Origin: Acidobacteriota bacterium
GTDB lineage: Bacteria > Acidobacteriota > Terriglobia > Bryobacterales > Bryobacteraceae
NCBI GenBank assembly: GCA_021788955.1
Contig: JAJYKC010000016.1
Span: forward strand, 1 to 12,557
DNA: 12,557 nucleotides
Direction of reading: 5' to 3'
Under the pieces are notes generated by a model that saw only the letters and a program-made list of their open reading frames with translations, was not told the origin of the DNA and searched no databases. The translations under genes were made by a program, and so were the position numbers. Shown here piece by piece: positions 6,622 to 12,557 of this stretch; position 1 is the first letter of the stretch, and each line of letters begins with the position of its first letter.

Positions 6622-6662
6622 AGCCATCGGCCGATAGCCGATGGCTGATAGCTGAGAGCTTC
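6622..6662. repeat. Right, inverted copy of the 7-base repeats, with a 10-bp hairpin
   Basis: On the minus strand this reads TCAGCTA, TCAGCCA, TCGGCTA, TCGGCCG, the same 7-base family as the left copy. Within it AGCCATCGGC (6622-6631), loop CGATA, and GCCGATGGCT (6637-6646) make a perfect 10-bp hairpin. It occupies the gyrA leader and ends six bases before the ATG, leaving only GAGAG as a weak Shine-Dalgarno sequence. The T-run (6663-6667) is too far from the stem for a normal terminator. Confidence 0.65.
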
Positions 6663-6667
6663 TTTTT

Positions 6668-9088
6668 ATGGCAGACGAGCAAATTCCACCGCAAGGTCCG
6701 GTTGTGCCGCCCTCCGGGGCCGGAGACGGCGGCAACCGCAACCTGGTGCCCATCAATATCGAAGACGAGATGCGGCGTTCGTATCTCGATTACGCCATGA
6801 GCGTGATTGTGGGGCGCGCGCTGCCGGACATCCGCGACGGGTTGAAGCCCGTGCACCGGCGCATCCTGTACGGTATGAACGAAATGGGCCTGACGCCCAC
6901 GCGGCCGACGAAGAAGTGCGCCAAGGTGGTGGGCGAGGTTATGGGTAAGTACCACCCCCACGGCGACTCGCCCATTTACGACGCTTTGGTGAGGATGGCG
7001 CAGCCGTTCACGATGCGCTATCCGCTGGTGGAGGGGCAGGGCAATTTCGGGTCGCTCGACGGCGACCCGCCGGCGGCCATGCGGTACACCGAGGCGCGGC
7101 TGTCGCGCATCGGCACCGCGCTACTGGAGGACATCGACAAAGAGACCGTCGATTTCCGGCCGAATTACGACGAGAGCGAAGTCGAGCCGGAGGTGCTGCC
7201 CACGCGGGTGCCGAACCTGCTGGTGAACGGCTCGGCGGGCATCGCGGTGGGGATGGCCACCAATATTCCGCCGCACAACCTGACCGAGATTATCAATGCC
7301 ACGATCCACCTGATCCAGCACCCCAACGCGCCGCTGGTGAAGATCCTGGAGATGGTGCCGGGGCCGGATTTTCCGACGGGCGGGCTGATTCTGGGGCGCT
7401 CGGGGATTCTGGAAGCGTATGCCAGGGGGCGCGGGCAGCTCAAGATCCGCGCGCGGGCGGCCATCGAGCGCACCGGGAAAGACAAAGAACAGATCGTGGT
7501 CACCGAGATTCCGTACCAGGTGAACCGCTCGAAGCTGATCGAGCAGTGCTCGGCGCTGGTGAACGACAAGAAGATCGAGGGTATCGGCGATATCCGGGAC
7601 GAGAGCGCGCGGGACGTGCGGATTGTCTTCGAGCTGAAGCGCGGCGAGCAGGCGGAGGTGGTGCTCAACAACCTCTACAAGCACACGCAGCTTCAAGTGG
7701 GCTTCGGGATCATCATGCTGTCGATCGTCAACGGGCAGCCGCGCGAGCTGGGGCTGGTCGACTGCATCAAGTTTTTCATCGACCACCGGGTGGAAGTGGT
7801 CCGGCGGCGCACGGAATTCGAGCTGCGCAAGGCGCGGGAGCGGGAGCACATTCTGCTTGGCTTCCAGAAAGCGCTGCAAAATCTGGACGAAGTGATCCGG
7901 CTGATCCGCGCGGCGAAGGCGCCCCGGGAGGCGCGGGACTCGCTGGTCGCGCGGTTTGCGTTCACGGAAAAGCAGGCGCAGGCGATCATCGAGCTGCAAT
8001 TGCAGCGTCTGACCGGGATGGAGCAGCAGAAGATCCTGGACGAGCTCGGCGATATCCAGCGGCGCATCGCCGAATACGTGGAGATTCTCGGCTCGGACAA
8101 GGTGTTGCGCGACGTGATCATCAAGGAGCTGAAGGAAATCCAGAAGGATTACGGCGACGAGCGGCGGACGGAGATTGTCGAGGACACCGGCGAGATCAAG
8201 CTGGAAGACCTGGTGGCGGTGGAGGACGTGGCCATCACGGTGACCGGTGGCGGGTACCTGAAGCGCACGGCGGTGGACACGTATCGCCGGCAGACGCGCG
8301 GCGGCAAGGGCCGCATCGGGATGGGCACGCGCGCGGAGGATTTCGTCGAGCACCTGATCGTGGCTTCGACTCACAGCTACCTGCTGATCTTCACCAATCG
8401 CGGGCGGGTGTACTGGCTGAAGGCGTATGAGATTCCGGACGCCACGACCACCGGGAAGGGCAAGCACATCTCGAACCTCATCAACCTGCAATCCGATGAG
8501 ACGGCTAAAGCATTTCTTTCGGTGAAGGATTTCGTACCAGACCAGTTCATCGTGATGGCGACCAAGCACGGGGTGATCAAGAAATCGGAGCTGACGGAGT
8601 TCGACAACCCCATGTCGCGCGGGATCATCGCGGTGACGCTGGACGACGGCGACGAGCTGATTTCGGCGAAGATCACGCACGGCGATAATTACATCTTCCT
8701 GGGCTCGCACGAGGGCCAGGCGATCCGCTTCGCCGAGAGCCAGGTGCGGCCGATGGGCCGGCAGGCGCGGGGCGTGCGGGCGATGGATCTGGCGGAAGGC
8801 GATTACCTGGTGGGAATGGTGGTGGTCGAAAAAGAGGGGCTGATTCTCTCCATCGCCGAGAACGGCTACGGCAAGCGCACGCCGCTCGAAGACTACCGGC
8901 TGACGGCGCGCGGCGGCAAGGGCGTGATCAACATGAAGACCACCACGCGCACCGGCAACGTGGTGGGGATTCTCTCGGTGAAGGAAGATTCGGAGATCAT
9001 GATCGTGACGCAGAACGGGAAGATCATCCGCGTCGTGAAGAAGGAAACGATCCTGGTTGGACCGCAGAACCAAGACCCCTTGACGTAG
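6668..9088 (+). CDS. gyrA: DNA gyrase subunit A, C-terminus replaced by foreign sequence
   Basis: GyrA forms the breakage-reunion half of the GyrA2GyrB2 enzyme that introduces negative supercoils using ATP. After a Pro/Gly-rich start of about 26 residues comes the family core [20 protein letters not shown]. The catalytic tyrosine is Tyr140 in [10 protein letters not shown]. The quinolone-determining region reads [17 protein letters not shown] (96-112). The GyrA box, needed for DNA wrapping, is QTRGGKG at 542-548, and the beta-pinwheel domain follows. Up to GKIIR (784-788) everything is normal. GyrA proteins then usually continue with a stretch ending in a GRxxQGV motif and a few dozen more residues; here 17-18 unrelated residues ([16 protein letters not shown] at the end) lead to TAG. 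The last blade of the pinwheel is therefore incomplete. This marks a chimeric join or an insertion. The ATG at 6668 has only GAGAG upstream. Identification is certain; the 3' end is not native. Confidence 0.9.
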   Translation: MADEQIPPQGPVVPPSGAGDGGNRNLVPINIEDEMRRSYLDYAMSVIVGRALPDIRDGLKPVHRRILYGMNEMGLTPTRPTKKCAKVVGEVMGKYHPHGDSPIYDALVRMAQPFTMRYPLVEGQGNFGSLDGDPPAAMRYTEARLSRIGTALLEDIDKETVDFRPNYDESEVEPEVLPTRVPNLLVNGSAGIAVGMATNIPPHNLTEIINATIHLIQHPNAPLVKILEMVPGPDFPTGGLILGRSGILEAYARGRGQLKIRARAAIERTGKDKEQIVVTEIPYQVNRSKLIEQCSALVNDKKIEGIGDIRDESARDVRIVFELKRGEQAEVVLNNLYKHTQLQVGFGIIMLSIVNGQPRELGLVDCIKFFIDHRVEVVRRRTEFELRKAREREHILLGFQKALQNLDEVIRLIRAAKAPREARDSLVARFAFTEKQAQAIIELQLQRLTGMEQQKILDELGDIQRRIAEYVEILGSDKVLRDVIIKELKEIQKDYGDERRTEIVEDTGEIKLEDLVAVEDVAITVTGGGYLKRTAVDTYRRQTRGGKGRIGMGTRAEDFVEHLIVASTHSYLLIFTNRGRVYWLKAYEIPDATTTGKGKHISNLINLQSDETAKAFLSVKDFVPDQFIVMATKHGVIKKSELTEFDNPMSRGIIAVTLDDGDELISAKITHGDNYIFLGSHEGQAIRFAESQVRPMGRQARGVRAMDLAEGDYLVGMVVVEKEGLILSIAENGYGKRTPLEDYRLTARGGKGVINMKTTTRTGNVVGILSVKEDSEIMIVTQNGKIIRVVKKETILVGPQNQDPLT

Positions 9089-9163
9089 CCGCCACCCCGG
9101 CGGTAGCGTGCAGTCTGTAGGCCACGGGAACGACCCGAGCTGACTTGCTTCGGAGTTCCCAAG
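9029..9163. other. Junction between bacterial gyrA and phage-like sequence
   Basis: Family resemblance of the GyrA frame stops at Arg788-Val789 (about 9029-9034). The remaining bases to 9088 could be the 3' end of an upstream phage gene in any of three frames, with stops at 9081-9083, 9086-9088 and 9118-9120. The 75 bases to the capsid-like gene hold a small hairpin and a GGAG at 9152-9155. No integrase gene, tRNA or duplicated att core was recognised. Confidence 0.65.
9089..9103. other. Small hairpin before the capsid gene
   Basis: CCGCC, loop ACCCC, GGCGG form a perfect 5-bp GC stem directly after the stop at 9088. There is no following T-run, so it is at best a processing or mRNA-stabilising structure in front of a highly expressed structural gene. 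Confidence 0.25.
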
Positions 9164-10540
9164 ATGGCCGACGGCGTCGCAGCGTTCCCCGCAGCCCTCG
9201 CAGCAGCCGAGATGATCAACTTCCTCGCGCGCAACGCGAAGGAAGGGCTCGACACCGTCCTCGCATGGCGGTCGCTCGCGACCCCCGAGGAGATTCCCGC
9301 CGGCATCGGCTCGACCCTGACGCTGACCCGCAAGGGCCGCATCACGTCGACGACCACGCCCAGCGCGCCGCAGACGGCGATGAACATCGACTCCGGCCTC
9401 ACCGCCGCGTCGTACTCGATCGAGCAGTACACGATCACGATGTACGACTACAACCGCATGGCGGCCGAGATCGACAACGTGCAGCAGCAGGTCGGCATCT
9501 ACGATCAGTTGCTCGCGGGCGCCCGCAACAGCGGCGTCGACGCGGCGACCACGCGCGACCGCCTCGCACGGGCCGCCATCTTCGACGCCTACATCTCAGG
9601 CAACACCCGCGTGCGCGGCGACGACACCGCGGCTCCGACCACGACCGTCTGCTACGTCGACGACATTCGGGGCTTCCAGAACACGATCGTCAACGGCGTG
9701 ATCACGCCGGTGTCGGCGACGAACCCGGTGACGGCCATCGAGAGCGGCACGCAGTCGAACACGCTCAACGTCACCGCCGCGACGGCCGACGTCACGAACA
9801 TCAGCACGGCCCCGGGCGGGATCTCCGGCTCGCTCACCTACACCGCGGTCGCCAGCGCGCCCGTCCACGGGGACGCGATCGTGGCCTCGGACGCGCCGAC
9901 CATCATCCGCTCGGGCGGCGCCGCGACCACGGCGGCGCTCGTCGCCAGCAACACCTTCAACCTCCAGATGATCCTGGACATGAAGGCCGAGCTCGAGAAC
10001 AACGGCGTTCCGCCGTTCGCGAACGGCCTCTACCGGATGATGCTGGACCCGACGGCGCAGCGGCAGTTGCTCGCCGACCAGGACTTCAAGGTCTACTACG
10101 CGGGCCGTGAGGACAGCGAGACCGTGCAGAGCGGCTACGTCCTCAAGATGCTCGGCGTCGAGTTCATCGTCACCACCGAGGTCTACCTCCAGCTCCCCTC
10201 GACCCACTCCGGGAACGGCGACACCGACACGGTGGAGGTCAAGGTGCGCCGGCCGATCCTCGTCGGCGCAGAGGCGCTCATCGAGGGGCAGTTCACGGGC
10301 CTCGAGAACTACATGCGCGACCTCAATCGCAACAGCAACGTGATCCAGGCCGAGATGGTGGACGGGACGGTCCACATCCTGCGCCAGCCGATCGACGCCC
10401 TCGGGCGGTTCTACACGATCGTGTGGGACTGGATCGGCGGCTACGCGGTGCCGACCGACATCACGGCGACCCCGGACATCATCCCCACCGCGAGCGCGGC
10501 CCGCTACAAGCGGGCCGTCATGGCCGAGATCGCGTCGTAG
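9164..10540 (+). CDS. Putative phage major capsid protein (HK97-like fold)
   Basis: A 458-residue protein without signal peptide or membrane segment. I read it as the shell protein of a tailed phage. The general pattern fits: an N-terminal helical part, IEQYTITMYDYNRMAAEIDN (86-105), RLARAAIFDAYISGNTRV (133-150), then after an insertion DGxY-like NGLYRMMLDPTAQRQLLADQDF (288-308), GYVLKMLGVEFIVTTEVY (324-341) and RRPILVGAEALIEGQF, and finally an aromatic VWDWIGGYAVPTD near the end. These recall N4-gp56-type and related HK97-fold capsid proteins. Residues about 183-265 are a Thr/Ser/Ala-rich beta-type insertion. GGAG lies eight bases before the ATG. Leucine is almost always CTC and third positions are mostly C or G, unlike gyrA. 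No terminase, portal or protease gene precedes it. The call rests on remembered patterns and gene order, not a search. Confidence 0.7.
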   Translation: MADGVAAFPAALAAAEMINFLARNAKEGLDTVLAWRSLATPEEIPAGIGSTLTLTRKGRITSTTTPSAPQTAMNIDSGLTAASYSIEQYTITMYDYNRMAAEIDNVQQQVGIYDQLLAGARNSGVDAATTRDRLARAAIFDAYISGNTRVRGDDTAAPTTTVCYVDDIRGFQNTIVNGVITPVSATNPVTAIESGTQSNTLNVTAATADVTNISTAPGGISGSLTYTAVASAPVHGDAIVASDAPTIIRSGGAATTAALVASNTFNLQMILDMKAELENNGVPPFANGLYRMMLDPTAQRQLLADQDFKVYYAGREDSETVQSGYVLKMLGVEFIVTTEVYLQLPSTHSGNGDTDTVEVKVRRPILVGAEALIEGQFTGLENYMRDLNRNSNVIQAEMVDGTVHILRQPIDALGRFYTIVWDWIGGYAVPTDITATPDIIPTASAARYKRAVMAEIAS

Positions 10541-10554
10541 TCAGGAGGTCGCAC

Positions 10555-10770
10555 ATGGCCGGCATCTTCAGCGCGAACAAGAAGGGCAGCACCCCGCGGC
10601 GCGGGGGCTCGAAGGCCAAGGGCAAGTTCGTCCTCCAGGCGGTTCCGGGCGATGGCAAGATCCTGCTCCCCAAGGGCGAGATCTCGCCGCGCTCGGCCAT
10701 CCGGCACGCGAACGACGCGACGTCGACGTTCGGTCTCGGCAAGGCGAAGTCGGGGCGCTGGACGAAGTAG
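10555..10770 (+). CDS. Small basic phage protein of unknown function
   Basis: A 71-residue, very basic protein (many Lys and Arg, few acidic residues) with a Gly/Ser/Lys-rich first third (NKKGSTPRRGGSKAKGK) and a tail ending GLGKAKSGRWTK. It starts at an ATG with a strong AGGAGG six bases upstream, 14 bases after the capsid gene. The good ribosome site and clean codon pattern argue for a real gene. The basic, flexible composition would suit contact with DNA or the inner capsid surface, but that is a guess; no family was recognised. Confidence 0.7.
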   Translation: MAGIFSANKKGSTPRRGGSKAKGKFVLQAVPGDGKILLPKGEISPRSAIRHANDATSTFGLGKAKSGRWTK

Positions 10771-10773
10771 CCG

Positions 10774-10950
10774 ATGGGCTTCTTGCCGAGAGAGCGGGTG
10801 AACCCGCGGCAGCAGACCTTCGACAAGGATCGAAAGCTGCCCGACTGGGACAAGACGCCCGGGCTGATGCAGGCCCAGGTCCACGCCGACGAGCAGCGTA
10901 GGACGGCGCGCAACCTCAACGCGAAGCAGGCGAGGAAGTACAAGAGGTAA
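10774..10950 (+). CDS. Very small basic phage protein of unknown function
   Basis: A 58-residue frame, MGFLPRERVNPRQQTFDKDR onward, ending NAKQARKYKR. It is highly charged and probably helical in its second half. It starts three bases after the previous stop and ends three bases before the next ATG, so it fills the gap exactly, which supports it being a true gene read by coupled translation. It has no good Shine-Dalgarno sequence of its own; its last codons (AAGAGGTAA) supply the ribosome site of the next gene. No family recognised. Confidence 0.6.
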   Translation: MGFLPRERVNPRQQTFDKDRKLPDWDKTPGLMQAQVHADEQRRTARNLNAKQARKYKR

Positions 10951-10953
10951 CAG

Positions 10954-11619
10954 ATGGCGCAGACCCTCACGCCAGGCACCGCGATCCCGCTCGGCGGCTC
11001 GGACAGCGGGAGCCTCCAGGACAGCGCGCAGAACCCGATGCTCATGCCCTCGTTCTACCTGCCCGTCGCCAAGGGCGGGCGAGGGCAGGTGGTCTACGAG
11101 AGCCCGAACGCGGCCCTCGCGGACTCGTCCATGAGCCGGACCGCCGCGACGGCGACGGCGACCGTGGGCGGCACCGCGACGGCGGCCGACACCGTGACGC
11201 TGACGATCGGCAACCCCGTGTTCAAGCGCTTCGGAGGCGCCAGGGCGCTCACGGTCACCGTCGGCGCCGGCGAGACCATCGAGCAGATCGCGGAGGCGCT
11301 CGCCTCGGCGGTCAACGCGGACGCCGTGTGCCGAGGCTTCGGGATCTACGCGACCGTCGCCGCCGACGTCGTGACCATCCATCACCCGGGCCCCGTCGGG
11401 AACTTCACGACGCTGGCCGAATCCACGAGCGTCGGCGCGACCGAGACCGTCACCCTGTCGGCGACGACCCTCTCCGGTGGCGCCGGCGCGGTGCTCCCGT
11501 TCGGCAACTTCGCATTCCCGCACGGCTCGTCGACGTTCCGCATGCAGAGCGGTCTCCCGGCGGTCATGGGGAGCGCGGTCGTCGCGGCGATGGTCGCCGC
11601 TGGAGCTCCAATCGGATGA
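10954..11619 (+). CDS. Putative phage virion structural protein with beta-sandwich-like domain
   Basis: A 221-residue protein, Ala/Thr/Gly/Val-rich. Residues about 65-178 form a beta-rich module: GGTATAADTVTLTIGNP, then ALTVTVGAGETIEQIAEALA and SAVNADAVCRGFGIYATV. The pattern (D-x-V-x-L-x-I, then T-V-x-A-G-E-T-I, then a helix ending V-N-A-D) is frequent in tail, fibre and decoration proteins of phages. A second copy is seen in the gene starting at 11937. The C-terminus (LPFGNFAFPHGSSTFRMQSG) is rich in aromatic and Gly residues. GAGG in the end of the previous gene lies eight bases before the ATG. The stop overlaps the next start (ATGA). A head decoration, neck or tail role is likely from position after the capsid gene; the exact one is open. 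Confidence 0.65.
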   Translation: MAQTLTPGTAIPLGGSDSGSLQDSAQNPMLMPSFYLPVAKGGRGQVVYESPNAALADSSMSRTAATATATVGGTATAADTVTLTIGNPVFKRFGGARALTVTVGAGETIEQIAEALASAVNADAVCRGFGIYATVAADVVTIHHPGPVGNFTTLAESTSVGATETVTLSATTLSGGAGAVLPFGNFAFPHGSSTFRMQSGLPAVMGSAVVAAMVAAGAPIG

Positions 11620-11933
11620 GCAAGCGCGACCGCCAGTGGCGCCACGAGCGCCCGCTCGAGGAGGCGCTCGCCGCCGAGGCGCTGAAGCCGCCTCCGCCGG
11701 TTCCCGTCGAGCCGAGCTACTGGCAGCTCGAGGAGGACTTCGCCCAGTCCGTGCGCGGCACGTTCCTGACCTACCGAGCCGGCGCGGTCGTGTCGTCCAA
11801 GAACCTGCCGTCGGTCGTGAAGCTGCTCAAGCAGTTCGGGGCGAAGATGATCCCTGTTCCCGAGGCGGCGGTCCCGTTCATCGAGCGCCTGAGCTGCCCC
11901 AACTGCGGCCGGAGCTACACCGCGGGGCGGTGA
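11616..11933 (+). CDS. Phage protein of unknown function with a single CxxC knuckle
   Basis: A 105-residue protein that starts inside the previous gene's stop (ATGA overlap), a sign of coupled translation. The N-terminal half is charged (SKRDRQWRHERPLEEALAAE) followed by a Pro-rich linker (KPPPPVPVEP). The C-terminus carries CPNCGRSY with Cys94 and Cys97, half of a zinc-ribbon site; two such chains could share a metal, or the knuckle may be a remnant. SSKNLPSVVKLLKQFGAKMI forms the likely folded part. No known family assigned. Its place between two structural genes suggests a role in head-to-tail joining or assembly, which is inference. Confidence 0.6.
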   Translation: MSKRDRQWRHERPLEEALAAEALKPPPPVPVEPSYWQLEEDFAQSVRGTFLTYRAGAVVSSKNLPSVVKLLKQFGAKMIPVPEAAVPFIERLSCPNCGRSYTAGR

Positions 11934-11936
11934 CTC

Positions 11937-12557
11937 GTGCCCCTCTCTCTCTCGCAGAAGAGCGACATCCGCAGGCACCTGAAGTTCGCCGTCGGCGGAC
12001 TCCCGCGTAACTCGCCGATCGGTGGCGGGTCGCTCGGGTCCTTCGTCGGGTTTCGATGGGCGCAGGCCTGGGGCATGCTCGAGTTCGTGCTCAACAACCT
12101 CGCGGCCGACGAGGAAGCCCGCCTGCTCGGAAACGGCTACGGCGCGGTCGCGCTCATGGGGCCGCTGGTCAAGATCGACGGCACGACGAACCCGCAGCCC
12201 GGCGACGAGGTGTCGATCACCTTTAGCGGCGGAAACCTCACGGGTTCGCACACCGTCACGACGACGGCCGTTGCGGGCGACTCGCTGCTCACCCTCTGCG
12301 CTCGAATCGCATCCACGGTCAACCAGGACGCGACGATGCAGGCGGCCGGCATCCAGTCGCTCGCTCCGTTCGGCACCGGCGCGTTCTCGCAGAACTACGT
12401 GGGCGCGAACTCGCTCACCGGGAACCAGGGCAACCCGGCCGGAAACGTGGCGATTCCGTTGCCCGAGGTCAGTTTCCAGAGCGACGTGGCCTTCACGGTC
12501 GCCTCGGTGACGTCGACCGGAGTCATCGGCGCCGCCATCACCGCGACGGGCGCACAG
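11937..12557 (+). CDS. Putative phage head-tail or tail structural protein (cut by window edge)
   Basis: An open frame of 207 codons running off the window. It starts at GTG three bases after the previous stop; there is only a weak GGTGA upstream. The first 65 residues (PLSLSQKSDIRRHLKFAVGG, then GFRWAQAWGMLEFVLNNLAA and DEEARLLG) resemble the small proteins often found after capsid genes, which start with a Q-x-x-D-I-R-R-x-L motif and a helix rich in Leu/Glu. Residues about 78-170 carry a second copy of the beta module in the gene at 10954: PGDEVSITFSGG, HTVTTTAVAGDSLLTLCARI, ASTVNQDATMQAAGIQ. The known short relatives lack this module as far as I recall, so it may be a domain fusion. Function is not proven. 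Confidence 0.6.
   Translation, partial: MPLSLSQKSDIRRHLKFAVGGLPRNSPIGGGSLGSFVGFRWAQAWGMLEFVLNNLAADEEARLLGNGYGAVALMGPLVKIDGTTNPQPGDEVSITFSGGNLTGSHTVTTTAVAGDSLLTLCARIASTVNQDATMQAAGIQSLAPFGTGAFSQNYVGANSLTGNQGNPAGNVAIPLPEVSFQSDVAFTVASVTSTGVIGAAITATGAQ

Noticed and set aside
6622..6667. Hairpin followed by T-run read as an intrinsic terminator before gyrA
   Set aside because: The T-run begins 17 bases after the stem ends, and the bases are explained by the 7-base repeat family; a leader structure is more likely.
7121..9073. 650-codon open frame on the minus strand opposite gyrA
   Set aside because: It lies entirely within gyrA and shows only Arg/His/Leu/Asp-rich low-complexity sequence, the usual product of reading a GC-rich gene backwards.
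9029..9163. Prophage attachment site at the gyrA 3' end
   Set aside because: No integrase gene, no tRNA and no duplicated core were visible, and only one end of the supposed element is in the window, so an att site cannot be supported.
9596..12376. Long minus-strand open frames opposite the phage genes
   Set aside because: Arg/Val/Asp/Gly-rich shadows of the high-GC plus-strand genes; the plus-strand set has ribosome sites, ATGA overlap and tight packing.

Overview
The window joins two unlike pieces of DNA. Bases 1 to about 9030 look like a chromosomal segment of an Acidobacteriota bacterium, probably Bryobacterales/Solibacter-like. This rests on the style of the InfB, NusA, GyrA and Maf proteins, the mix of VapB, DinB-like and sorbosone-dehydrogenase-like genes, and GC-rich coding that prefers CTG, GGG and CGG. 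It is a judgement from memory of the families, not a search. Bases from about 9032 to the end are a phage structural gene cluster with different codon habits (CTC leucine, nearly all C- or G-ending codons).

Left part, minus strand: a rimP-nusA-infB operon reads leftward from about 3330 and runs off the window edge inside infB. Its short leader carries a candidate promoter, then a strong hairpin plus T-run only 24 bases before rimP, which looks like an attenuator. Upstream lies a VapB-type antitoxin gene whose partner toxin has been almost wholly deleted; only the last 17 or so VapC codons remain, out of frame with the antitoxin.

Middle, 3710-6667: a DinB-like putative metalloprotein and a secreted beta-propeller dehydrogenase-like protein read rightward. 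maf (nucleotide pyrophosphatase) reads leftward and converges on the latter. The maf-gyrA divergent intergenic region holds degenerate 7-base tandem repeats in inverted orientation, one of which forms a 10-bp hairpin in the gyrA leader.

gyrA (6668-9088) is normal up to about residue 788 and then leaves the family consensus abruptly: the last 17 or so residues and the stop codon do not look like GyrA. The phage genes begin 75 bases later: a major-capsid-like protein, two tiny basic proteins, a beta-rich structural protein, a CxxC protein and a partial structural protein. They are tightly packed, with 3-base gaps or an ATGA overlap. No integrase, terminase or portal is present and no att duplication can be seen, so a chimeric contig is the simplest reading, with prophage or phage-remnant insertion as the alternative.

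No rRNA, tRNA, CRISPR array or insertion sequence was recognised, and no gene-free stretch exceeds 300 bases.
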